From Oscillospiraceae bacterium (GTDB lineage Bacteria; Bacillota_A; Clostridia; Oscillospirales; Ruminococcaceae), in NCBI GenBank assembly GCA_017848205.1, contig JAGDDO010000070.1, positions 1 through 12,495 of the forward strand: 12,495 nt of DNA, written 5' to 3'. The stretch's first letter is position 1. Each line of letters begins with the position of its first letter. A program made the position numbers and the translations under genes. Shown in pieces: positions 6,246 to 12,495 of this stretch. Under the pieces are notes generated by a model. It saw nothing but the letters and a program-made list of their open reading frames with translations, did no database searches and was not told where the DNA came from.

Positions 6246-6295
6246 TTAATAGACCTCCCATTATAGTTGCGAAAGTATAAACATAAACTATAATT

Positions 6296-6324
6296 ATTAT
6301 AAATCAAATTCGCAATAATTTCAA
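6296..6324 (-). promoter_or_regulatory. Promoter of the FDPY-repeat protein gene
   Basis: On the minus strand TTGAAA (6324-6319) and TATAAT (6301-6296) are 17 nt apart. The start near 6289 would give a leader of about 44 nt to the ATG at 6245. Confidence 0.75.
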
Positions 6325-6597
6325 CTCTTTTTAAGAAAAACGCTAAAAAAACGTTTCAATTTATTAGTATTGTACAAAAGAGTATTTTTAAACTTTATAC
6401 CATTAAAATCATTTATAAATTTTGATTCAGTTCTGAGATGTTTTTGGCTAAATTATATATTTTTCTGCATGAAATTTTTCACACGAAAATACTATTATGC
6501 CTTGTCTTCCCATATAATGCTGACAATACGATGATCTGCGGGCTTATACAGTTCCTCTAATACTGATACAGTCAGTTTCTTCATTTATTACATAATA
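6325..6597. other. AT-rich intergenic stretch without a convincing gene
   Basis: The stretch is AT-rich and separates the FDPY gene promoter from the sugar-transport terminator. A minus-strand ORF of 29 codons (6584-6495, MKKLTVSVLEELYKPADHRI...) begins just after the terminator but has no ribosome binding site; it may be a gene remnant or chance. I see no RNA gene or repeat here. Confidence 0.5.
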
Positions 6598-6626
6598 CAA
6601 AAAGGCTGCCGGAAAACCGACAGCCT
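6598..6626 (-). terminator. Terminator of the sugar-uptake operon
   Basis: Read on the minus strand, AGGCTGTCGG (6626-6617) pairs with CCGGCAGCCT (6612-6603), 10 bp with one G-U pair around a TTTT loop, followed by a T-run (plus-strand A at 6599-6603). It lies about 28 nt after the second permease stop. Confidence 0.9.
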
Positions 6627-6654
6627 GATTTTGTTATTGATATGGGATAAGGAA

Positions 6655-7536
6655 TTATTCCTTAACGCCGCCTTCTGCTACGTTATCAACGATGAGACGT
6701 GAGAGGAAGCAGTAAATTACGATGATCGGGAGGATCGAAAGAACGATTGCACAGTATCTGACACCCTGGTCATTAAGTTTATCGTTTGAAAGAATTGATT
6801 CAACCATCATAGGCATTGTGTACTGCTTGAAATTTCTTGAAATGAGGATCATTGACGGTGTATAGAAGTTGTTCCAGTTAGCGATGAAACAGAATATTGC
6901 CTGTACACCAACGGCTGGTTTAAGCATTGGAATTGCAATTCTTACGAATGTGCTTAACTCGCCTGAACCGTCTATGCGGGCGGCTTCAACGATTTCCGTC
7001 GGGAAGTTCGCTTTCATGTACTGACGCATATAGAATACGATCGCAGGTGCTGCAATTGCAGGAAGAATAAGCGGCCAGTATGTATCAGTAAGCTTGAGTT
7101 TTCCCATGAACTGTACGAAACCAACTGATGTAACCTGTACAGGTACCATCATAACTGCAAGTATGAAAGTATATGCAGGTGTTGAAAGCTTGAAATCATA
7201 AATTACAAGACCGTAAGCTGTAAGTGCTGAGAAGAAAATTGTAAGTGCTGTAGCTGAAATAGTGATGAAGAATGAGTTTCTGTAACCGATCCATGCACTG
7301 TATGAGATCTTGCCGATCTTGTTTAAATTGATTGTTTCCTTGATATTTCTGATAAAGCTTGTACCAGGAATAAAGCTGAGAGGCTGATTTGTAATAGCCT
7401 GAGGATCACGTGTAGCGTTTACAAGAAGTATGTAAATAGGCGCCAGAACGATGATCGTTATAAAAATAAGAATTGCCATGATTACGATCGACTTGGTCAT
7501 GACTTTTCTTGAATAGTTGTCGTTTACGTTATTCAT
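6655..7536 (-). CDS. Sugar ABC transporter permease, CUT1 family (MalG/MsmG/LacG type)
   Basis: A 293-residue inner-membrane permease with about six hydrophobic helices, the first at about 17-39. The cytoplasmic EAA loop that contacts the ATPase is clear at 184-206: EAARIDGSGELSTFVRIAIP. It is the MalG-like partner of the upstream permease; together they form the channel for a carbohydrate delivered by the lipoprotein encoded upstream. The ATG lies 2 nt past the preceding stop, with a GGAGG inside the end of that gene, so the two are tightly coupled in translation. It is the last gene of the operon and is followed by a terminator. No ATPase gene is adjacent, which is common for CUT1 importers of Gram-positive bacteria that share an MsmX-like ATPase. 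The family assignment is firm; the sugar is not known. Confidence 0.93.
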   Translation of the reverse strand: MNNVNDNYSRKVMTKSIVIMAILIFITIIVLAPIYILLVNATRDPQAITNQPLSFIPGTSFIRNIKETINLNKIGKISYSAWIGYRNSFFITISATALTIFFSALTAYGLVIYDFKLSTPAYTFILAVMMVPVQVTSVGFVQFMGKLKLTDTYWPLILPAIAAPAIVFYMRQYMKANFPTEIVEAARIDGSGELSTFVRIAIPMLKPAVGVQAIFCFIANWNNFYTPSMILISRNFKQYTMPMMVESILSNDKLNDQGVRYCAIVLSILPIIVIYCFLSRLIVDNVAEGGVKE

Positions 7537-7538
7537 AA

Positions 7539-8561
7539 TCAGAACCCTCCGAATGATGATTTACTCTGAAGTTTTGCAAGCTTCTTCTGTTCCTTTGCGA
7601 GCGCCTTCTTTTTCTTGTCGTCCTTGTCTACGTTCATAGCAAAGCAGATACATCCAAGAGCTGAAGTGATTACGAAGAGTATTACAGAAGCTGCAGCTGA
7701 GTAACCGTAGTTCTGAGGAATGATATGGAACTTGTTATAGATGAACACAGCAATTGTTTCAGTGCTCTTGTTCCATGCTGTTCCTTCCTTGTAGAGGTAA
7801 GGGAGATCCCACATCTGGAGACCACCGATCATGGAAGTAACAAGTGTATAAACAACCATTGGACGGAGAAGCGGAAGTGTGATCTTTGTGAACACCTGTC
7901 TGCTGTTTGCGCCGTCGATATCAGCAGCTTCAAAGAGTGACTTGCTGATACCCATGATAGCTGACATGAGCATGATCATTGTATTACCGAACCACATCCA
8001 TGTCTGAGCGAACATGATAACTCCTCTTGACTGCAACTTGCCTCTTACAAAGTCAATAGGACTGTTCGCATCAACGAAGCCGTGATCAATAAGGAAGCTG
8101 TTGATAGGGCCGTACTTTGTTTTTGAGAATAACATCAAAAATAACGCTGCTACTGAAGCCGCTGTTACAATGTTCGGTAAGTACATAACGATCTTGAAGA
8201 ATGTCTTGCCCTTGATCTTGAGGTTGATGTCTGTAAACCATACAGCTAACAGTAATGACAGACCTAACTGCGGAATAAAGTTACCAAACCAGAGTATGAG
8301 AGTATTAAACAGATCGTTAAAAACATCTCTGTGAAGTGCCGATTCCGTTCTGTTGGAGCCGCCGAACAGGAGTACTGCGAAATTTTTCATTCCGACATAA
8401 TCCTGAGCTAAGTTACCATTGCCGTAAACTGAAAGTCTGAAAGTATTGATCAGCGGAACGAGCTGAAAAATCAAATAGACTATAAAAAAAGGTAAAATAA
8501 AGTAATATCCGTATTTAGCATAACTAATTGAACGGATTTTGTTTTGTGCACTTGATTTCAT
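7539..8561 (-). CDS. Sugar ABC transporter permease, CUT1 family (MalF/MsmF/LacF type)
   Basis: A permease of about 340 residues, longer than its partner, with a first helix near 19-41 (YYFILPFFIVYLIFQLVPLI) and about six in all. The EAA loop EAADIDGANSRQVFTKITLP lies near 211-230 and would dock with the shared ATPase. The C-terminus carries an unusual lysine-rich cytoplasmic tail (DKDDKKKKALAKEQKKLAKL) of about 30 residues. Two starts are possible: a TTG at 8567, 5 nt after AGGAGG, and the ATG at 8561, 11 nt after it. I chose the ATG because the solute-binding protein gene upstream also has 11-nt spacing. It is separated from that gene by 131 nt holding a hairpin, and overlaps almost directly with the second permease. 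Function in sugar uptake is firm; substrate is inferred only as carbohydrate. Confidence 0.92.
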   Translation of the reverse strand: MKSSAQNKIRSISYAKYGYYFILPFFIVYLIFQLVPLINTFRLSVYGNGNLAQDYVGMKNFAVLLFGGSNRTESALHRDVFNDLFNTLILWFGNFIPQLGLSLLLAVWFTDINLKIKGKTFFKIVMYLPNIVTAASVAALFLMLFSKTKYGPINSFLIDHGFVDANSPIDFVRGKLQSRGVIMFAQTWMWFGNTMIMLMSAIMGISKSLFEAADIDGANSRQVFTKITLPLLRPMVVYTLVTSMIGGLQMWDLPYLYKEGTAWNKSTETIAVFIYNKFHIIPQNYGYSAAASVILFVITSALGCICFAMNVDKDDKKKKALAKEQKKLAKLQSKSSFGGF

Positions 8562-8625
8562 TCTCAAAACGCCCTCCTAGGCACACATATAGTATTCAGG
8601 ATAAAATCATTATATTAACACAACA

Positions 8626-8664
8626 CACACTCCTGCAGGGCATACCTGTCCTGCAGGAAGTGTG
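8626..8664 (-). other. Intercistronic hairpin between binding protein and permease genes
   Basis: CACACT+CCTGCAGG (8626-8639) pairs with CCTGCAGG+AGTGTG (8650-8664), 14 bp with one bulged A and a 10-nt loop. There is no U-run on the minus strand. Such hairpins after a solute-binding protein gene typically protect the upstream mRNA or reduce read-through, giving more binding protein than permease; here that role is inferred. Confidence 0.6.
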
Positions 8665-8698
8665 GTCAGTTAATATTTAATTTTTAAAATCTGTTCAA

Positions 8699-10114
8699 TT
8701 AATCAATTGTTACAGAACCGTCTGTGATCTGAGCAGCAACGCCATCCTTGAATGCTTCCATAGCTTCATCAACTGTTGCGTATGTACCGTCACAGTAGCT
8801 GTTTACAGCATTGCTGAATTCAGTCTTGATGATTGCATCGTATGGAGTGATCTTGCCCTTCATATCGATACCGTCAGCAACCTTGTTGAGTACTTCAAAC
8901 TGGTTCTGGCCGCCGAGTACAGGAGCACCCTTGTATTCGCCCTTAGCGATGATAGCTTCCATAACCTTCTTGTTTGACATGTATTCGCCCTGCTTTTCAG
9001 CGTAAGCTGTAGCGCCTTCTTCGTTTGTTGTGAAGAAGTCGATGAACTGCTTAGCAAGATCCTTGTTGTTGATTCTTGCTGCAGGAGCAAGCCATGTACC
9101 GCCCCAGTAGAATGGTGAAGGACCAACTACGCACTTCCACTTACCGAATGTAGCGCCGCCTTCGCCGCCTGCTGCAGCTGTAAGGATTGTGTCACCGAAG
9201 CCCCATGTTGAAACGAAGAAGCCCATTACGTCATCTGTCTGTCCGAGTGGTGTCCATTCTGGTGTCCACTGTGAAACCTTTGTTACATATTCGTTGTTGT
9301 AAAGAGTGTGAGCAAATTCAGCGTACTTTGTGCAGTAGTCATCAACTACAAGCTTGCCGTCCTTAACCCAAGCTGATCCTCTTGAACCTGAGTAAACCTG
9401 CCATACACCGCCGAGTGTAGCTGAGAGAGCAGGACCGTTAGCGTCCTTAAGAGCCTTAGCTGTTGCAAGGAATGTATCCCAGTCCTTAACCTTTTCCTGC
9501 ATTTCATCAGGTGTCTTAACGCCGAGGTACTGTTCAGCGAGGTCATCTCTGTAGCAGAAGCCGCCTGCTGCAGCCTGCCATGAAATACCCTTGAGAGCGC
9601 CTGTTGTTGTTGACTTACCTGTTTCTACAACGTAGTCATAGATGTCTGAGAAATCTGAATCTGAGTAACCAAGTTCTGAGAGTGGAAGTGTCTGAGCGTC
9701 ATCATTGATGAAGTTAAGGCACCAGTCAGCTTCGAGGAACATGATGTCAGCGTCGTTATCAGCGTTTGCAAGGTACTGTGTGTACTGTTCTGAAGCCTGA
9801 CCGCCCTGTACGTTGAAGTTCTTGATGTTGATGAGTGAAGGATCTGTACCTGTCTTTTCGCAGAAAAGATCAACCATCGGCTGGCTGTCGTTTGCGTTCC
9901 AGCAAAGGATTGTGAGCTGGTCGCCGTTAGCAGCTGTTTCGCCGCCGTCTGCTGTTGATTCTTCAGCCTTTGAATCTTCTGTTGCTGAGTTGCCTGCGTC
10001 GTTGCCAGCAGCTGGCTTTGAATCGCCGCCTGCTGCAGGACCGCAGCCGTAGAGTGCTGTTGCTGAGAGAGCAAGAGCAGCAAGTAATGCTAATGTCTTC
10101 TTAAAATTCTTCAT
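8699..10114 (-). CDS. Extracellular sugar-binding lipoprotein (family 1 solute-binding protein)
   Basis: A 471-residue solute-binding protein of a CUT1 carbohydrate importer. The N-terminus is a lipoprotein signal: positive MKNFKK, a hydrophobic core, and lipobox LYGC with the lipidated cysteine at 24. A Gly, Ser, Asp and Glu rich linker (about 25-65) tethers it to the outer face of the membrane, and the mature lobe starts at about QLTILCWNAN. Tryptophan and tyrosine rich stretches such as YWGGTWLAPAARIN fit a sugar-stacking cleft. It lies between the LacI regulator and two permeases on the same strand. AAGGAGG (10132-10126) is 11 nt before the ATG. Family 1 binding proteins cover many sugars, and I cannot name the ligand; oligosaccharides from plant polysaccharides would fit the likely host. 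Confidence 0.92.
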   Translation of the reverse strand: MKNFKKTLALLAALALSATALYGCGPAAGGDSKPAAGNDAGNSATEDSKAEESTADGGETAANGDQLTILCWNANDSQPMVDLFCEKTGTDPSLINIKNFNVQGGQASEQYTQYLANADNDADIMFLEADWCLNFINDDAQTLPLSELGYSDSDFSDIYDYVVETGKSTTTGALKGISWQAAAGGFCYRDDLAEQYLGVKTPDEMQEKVKDWDTFLATAKALKDANGPALSATLGGVWQVYSGSRGSAWVKDGKLVVDDYCTKYAEFAHTLYNNEYVTKVSQWTPEWTPLGQTDDVMGFFVSTWGFGDTILTAAAGGEGGATFGKWKCVVGPSPFYWGGTWLAPAARINNKDLAKQFIDFFTTNEEGATAYAEKQGEYMSNKKVMEAIIAKGEYKGAPVLGGQNQFEVLNKVADGIDMKGKITPYDAIIKTEFSNAVNSYCDGTYATVDEAMEAFKDGVAAQITDGSVTID

Positions 10115-10140
10115 TTCTAAATTTTCCTCCTTAATGATTA

Positions 10141-10164
10141 TATTATATTTTGGTAAATATAATA
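10141..10164. promoter_or_regulatory. 24-bp AT-rich inverted repeat upstream of the binding protein gene
   Basis: TATTATATTT (10141-10150) and AAATATAATA (10155-10164) are a perfect 10-bp inverted repeat around TGGT. It lies 27-50 nt upstream of the binding protein ATG, after the lacI stop. On the minus strand it includes TATAAT-like -10 sequences, but I find no good -35 at 17 nt. It could be an operator overlapping a weak internal promoter, or an RNA hairpin; it has no U-run and low GC, so a terminator is unlikely. Confidence 0.4.
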
Positions 10165-10175
10165 TGCATTAATAT

Positions 10176-11192
10176 TTATGTGGTCAGTCTTGCGACTGTT
10201 TGACCCTTGATAAGGCTTGTTTCGATCAGAGTGTGCTTTTTCAGTTCAGATATCTCTTCACCTTTTATACGGCTTAGCAGAAGATCCGCTGCTCTTCTTC
10301 CGAGCTCTGTGGTGTTCTGCAGAACCGTTGTAAGTTTAGGTTCGATTATCTGTCCCATCATAACTCCGTCAAAACCGACGAATGAAATGTCTTCAGGTAT
10401 TCTTAATCCCAGTTTTCGAGCTGCTTTTATTCCGCCGAAGGCTGAAATGTCATCCGGCATTAATATGCATGTCGGAGGTTCATAAAGCGAAAGCATTTCT
10501 GAAACCAGTTCCTCGGAACGTTCTGCTTCACTGTACTTTCCCTGTTTAATGTAGTCAAGTACAAGAGGAACACCGAGCTGCTTCATTGTTTCCGTAAAGG
10601 TGTCAAGCCTTACAGTAGTTATCAGTGATGTGTCACCGTAAATGTAACCTATTTTTCTGTGACCCATTTCATAGACATACTCAAGTATGTCTCTCATTCC
10701 CTGACGGTTGTCTGAACAAACTGAACGTTCCCGCCTTGAAAAGAAGTCAATCACAACTGAAGGAAGATCACTCCGGAGAACTTCACCGATCTGACTGTCG
10801 TAGAAATCTGCACATGCTACCAGCACGCCTTCAACATTTCTGTGTCGGCAGTGTTCATAGTATGTAAGCGGCTTTTCATCTTTGATCTCACCAATGAAGA
10901 TTATGTCATATCCTTTTTCCTCAACTGCTTCCTTGAAACCCTGGATAACTGCTGAAAAATAAGGATGCTTAAGACCGTTTCCAAGTCTGTTGTTATAGAT
11001 AACGCCGATAGTGTTTGTTTTGTTTGTTTTAAGCGCCTTGGCGCTGGAGTTCGGAAAGTAACCGAGTTCGTCAGCTACTGCCCTGACTTTTTTCTTAGTC
11101 CTTGCGCTGATGTCGCTGCAGTCATTGAGTGCCTTACTCACTGTTGCGCTAGAAACGCCGCACCTTCTGGCGATATCTTTGATTGAAACCAT
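10176..11192 (-). CDS. LacI-family transcriptional regulator of the sugar-uptake operon
   Basis: A 338-residue repressor of standard LacI/GalR length. The N-terminal helix-turn-helix is unmistakable (residues 3-25: SIKDIARRCGVSSATVSKAL), followed by the hinge region (about 46-60) and a periplasmic-binding-protein-like effector domain starting at TIGVIYN. The C-terminal ELGRRAADLLLSRI is also typical. It would sense a sugar and release DNA when bound. It is the first gene of the locus, 61 nt before the binding protein gene on the same strand, and so probably controls it. GGAG (11203-11200) precedes the ATG, and an inverted repeat (11205-11221) between promoter and ribosome site suggests autorepression. 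The ligand and full regulon are unknown. Confidence 0.93.
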   Translation of the reverse strand: MVSIKDIARRCGVSSATVSKALNDCSDISARTKKKVRAVADELGYFPNSSAKALKTNKTNTIGVIYNNRLGNGLKHPYFSAVIQGFKEAVEEKGYDIIFIGEIKDEKPLTYYEHCRHRNVEGVLVACADFYDSQIGEVLRSDLPSVVIDFFSRRERSVCSDNRQGMRDILEYVYEMGHRKIGYIYGDTSLITTVRLDTFTETMKQLGVPLVLDYIKQGKYSEAERSEELVSEMLSLYEPPTCILMPDDISAFGGIKAARKLGLRIPEDISFVGFDGVMMGQIIEPKLTTVLQNTTELGRRAADLLLSRIKGEEISELKKHTLIETSLIKGQTVARLTT

Positions 11193-11204
11193 TTTAAAAA
11201 ACTC

Positions 11205-11221
11205 CGTTAATGTGTTTAACG
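11205..11221. promoter_or_regulatory. Candidate LacI-family auto-operator
   Basis: CGTTAA (11205-11210) and TTAACG (11216-11221) form a perfect 6-bp inverted repeat around TGTGT. It lies about 9-25 nt after the predicted start of the lacI transcript and just before its ribosome binding site, a good place for autorepression. Binding by this regulator is inferred; the repeat itself is seen. Confidence 0.5.
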
Positions 11222-11236
11222 TTTGTCTTTAATAAT

Positions 11237-11265
11237 AATATACTTCGTTGCACTTTAAAAGTCAA
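11237..11265 (-). promoter_or_regulatory. Promoter of lacI and probably of the sugar-uptake operon
   Basis: On the minus strand TTGACT (11265-11260) and TATATT (11242-11237) are exactly 17 nt apart. Transcription from about 11230 would run through the candidate operator into lacI, and may extend into the transporter genes, because no terminator is seen between lacI and the binding protein gene. Confidence 0.7.
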
Positions 11266-11436
11266 TGAATACTACAGAATTGTTATCTTTATCAGACAAC
11301 ATGCACAATAAAACTTAAAATTCTTAGTGCAGTCTGTATTAATTCTCTCTTCAAAAGATACAAACCTTACAAAACGGTTAAAATTTATTTTACTGTTTAA
11401 TATGCCGGTCATCTTCCTTTTTAAGCCGAAACCGTA
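11266..11436. other. Intergenic AT-rich stretch, nothing recognised
   Basis: This lies between divergent promoters for lacI and the 102-codon gene. I see no ORF with a ribosome binding site, no repeat shared with the rest of the window and no RNA motif. Confidence 0.5.
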
Positions 11437-11465
11437 TTGTAAACGGCATTGTTTTATAGTATAAT
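11437..11465 (+). promoter_or_regulatory. Promoter of the 102-codon gene
   Basis: TTGTAA (11437-11442) and TATAAT (11460-11465) are 17 nt apart. The start near 11472 gives a leader of about 35 nt. CCGT (11432-11435) and ACGG (11442-11445) flank the -35 as a small inverted repeat, which might bind a regulator. Confidence 0.7.
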
Positions 11466-11506
11466 AATTAATACCACACTATAAAATTCAGTTCTGGAGG
11501 TACTTT

Positions 11507-11815
11507 ATGGCATATTACCCGTTCTCGGAACGTAAGGGCATGCTTTGCTTTACATGCTGTCACGTTCTTGAAGACAATAAACCTATAACCTTTGTTACTC
11601 ATCACTTTGATGATAACAACTGGCAGTTTCTCTGCAATTCCGAACACACCGACGCTGATGCTGTTATAATAAGTATCGGCGAGCTTCTGGAGATCGATCC
11701 GAGTATTGAAAAACTCTGTGATCTGCCGGTCGGAGGATTTGCGACAAGGAAGAATAAAAACGCCAAATGGATGACGGGACAACTTCCTGACGAGAAATCT
11801 TACCCTGTAAGATAG
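11507..11815 (+). CDS. Small Cys-containing protein, possibly DUF2185/Imm33-like
   Basis: A 102-residue soluble protein with GGAGG (11496-11500) 6 nt before its ATG and its own promoter and terminator, so it is very likely a real single gene. It has CFTCCHVL at 14-21 (C14, C17, C18, H19), HH at 32-33, W39, C43 and C71. The second half, from DADAVIISIGELLEIDPSIEKL to DLPVGGFATR and W88, resembles the DP...LP.G..A.R...W pattern that I associate with DUF2185 and Imm33-type proteins, which include immunity proteins of toxin systems. No toxin gene is adjacent, so an immunity role is not supported by context. The cysteine pair and histidines could bind a metal. The family link is from memory of the pattern and is tentative; the function is unknown. 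Confidence 0.75.
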   Translation: MAYYPFSERKGMLCFTCCHVLEDNKPITFVTHHFDDNNWQFLCNSEHTDADAVIISIGELLEIDPSIEKLCDLPVGGFATRKNKNAKWMTGQLPDEKSYPVR

Positions 11816-11896
11816 ATAAGCAACAGTATTATTATATCCTATTTATATAAAATAGTCAAGATGTTTTCGCTATTTTATATGCAAAAAGAAAATAAT

Positions 11897-11939
11897 AAAC
11901 ACCCGGTGGATTTTTATCCATCGGGTGTTTCGTTTTTTT
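11897..11939. terminator. Bidirectional terminator between the 102-codon gene and dacA
   Basis: AAACACCCGGTGGAT (11897-11911) pairs with ATCCATCGGGTGTTT (11916-11930), 15 bp with one G-U pair and a TTTT loop. A run of seven T (11933-11939) follows on the plus strand. On the minus strand T-rich sequence follows the stem too (plus-strand A-rich 11883-11899). It therefore serves both converging genes; the plus-strand T-run overlaps the dacA stop codon. Confidence 0.88.
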
Positions 11940-12495
11940 ACTGATTTTTGGCTCTTAAAGCGGCAGCATTCTTCTGTTCTCTTCTTTTCTTGGCACGAAG
12001 GTTGATAATATAGCCTACGAAAACAAGATAAAAAAGTGAAAGTCCCGTCGCTATGCGGAGTGCTGTTTTTAAAGCTGATGATTTAAGATATGTTGTAAAA
12101 ACTTCTGAGAGATATTTTGTGTATGAAAATTCCGCGTCACTGTAAGCCACCAGATCAACTGTTCCGATCTCGTTGTCAAGATAACGGAGTTTTAGAGTGC
12201 CGAGCTTCTCTCCTGCCTTTATCGGTGCACTCACTTCATCGTATACATAATCGATCTCAGTGATAATGTTTGATGTATCGACAGTTGAAAGCCACATACA
12301 CTTTACATCGTGTTCAGGTTTCAGGTTGATGTAGTCCTTGCCCTTGGCAAAACGGATCTTAGGGGAACCGATCTCCTGTGTCTCCTCAAGTACGACTTTG
12401 TGCTCGAGATTTGTAAAGGCCCAGTCAAAGAGCTTTACTGCGTCATTGAGATGTGTGAAAATATCATTTTCATATTCATCCTGTTTAAAAGGAGC
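11938..12495 (-). CDS. dacA: C-terminal part of a D-alanyl-D-alanine carboxypeptidase (DacA/PBP5 type), runs off window
   Basis: The minus-strand frame is open from the right edge to the TAA at 11940-11938, giving 185 residues; the start and the catalytic penicillin-binding domain lie outside. The first visible part (HLNDAVKLFDWAFTNLEHKVV, about 15-35) is the end of the peptidase S11 domain, where these enzymes have a DA..L.DW.F pattern. The stretch after it (about 36-118) looks like the PBP5 C-terminal beta domain, with GEKLGTLKLRYLDNEIGTVDLVA. A membrane helix follows (about 145-167, LKTALRIATGLSLFYLVFVGYIINL) with a basic cytoplasmic tail, the C-terminal anchor usual for Gram-positive carboxypeptidases. 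The enzyme would trim D-alanine from peptidoglycan stem peptides at the outer membrane face. Assignment rests on domain order and anchor, without the catalytic motifs. Confidence 0.82.
   Translation of the reverse strand, partial: APFKQDEYENDIFTHLNDAVKLFDWAFTNLEHKVVLEETQEIGSPKIRFAKGKDYINLKPEHDVKCMWLSTVDTSNIITEIDYVYDEVSAPIKAGEKLGTLKLRYLDNEIGTVDLVAYSDAEFSYTKYLSEVFTTYLKSSALKTALRIATGLSLFYLVFVGYIINLRAKKRREQKNAAALRAKNQ

Noticed and set aside
6495..6584. 29-codon minus-strand ORF MKKLTVSVLEELYKPADHRI...
   Set aside because: No ribosome binding site and it begins right after the operon terminator; it is kept only as a possible remnant.

Overview
The window looks like chromosomal DNA from a low-to-moderate GC, Gram-positive Clostridia-type anaerobe, most likely a Ruminococcus-like member of the Oscillospiraceae. 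This rests on strong GGAGG ribosome binding sites, sigma-A type promoters with 17-nt spacers, a Gram-positive CUT1 sugar importer with no dedicated ATPase, a ManA of Bacillus-type length and a ROK glucokinase. The genus is an inference from overall style, not a match I could run.

Layout. (1) 1-656, minus strand: the first 218 codons of an unrecognised multi-pass membrane protein, cut by the window edge, with its own promoter. (2) About 930-1789, plus strand: a consensus promoter, a cyclic-di-GMP-I (GEMM-I) riboswitch, about 680 nt with no convincing ORF but many hairpins and a very G-poor tract, and a strong intrinsic terminator. It reads as a self-contained c-di-GMP-controlled RNA and is the most interesting part of the window. 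(3) 1802-3928, plus: a two-gene operon, manA (mannose-6-phosphate isomerase) and a ROK glucokinase, with promoter and terminator. (4) 3973-6324, minus: a monocistronic 733-residue low-complexity protein with a small Cys-containing head and eight FDP(Y/F) repeats. (5) 6598-11265, minus: a sugar-uptake locus of a LacI-family regulator, a lipoprotein solute-binding protein and two CUT1 permeases, with a likely auto-operator, an intercistronic hairpin and a terminator. (6) 11437-11939, plus: a 102-residue Cys-containing protein of unknown function. (7) 11938-12495, minus: the C-terminal 185 residues of a DacA-type D-alanyl-D-alanine carboxypeptidase.

How the genes may work together. The LacI regulator probably controls uptake of an oligosaccharide or sugar through the binding protein and two permeases, with ATP hydrolysis supplied by a shared MsmX-type ATPase elsewhere. 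ManA and the ROK kinase would feed mannose and glucose units into glycolysis. They form a separate transcription unit, so the functional link to the transporter is only suggested by proximity.

Two copies of a diverged palindromic repeat (1582-1668 and 3822-3888) share the same bulged stem and a GGCTTCGC core. One lies inside the riboswitch-led RNA and the other follows the glucokinase gene.
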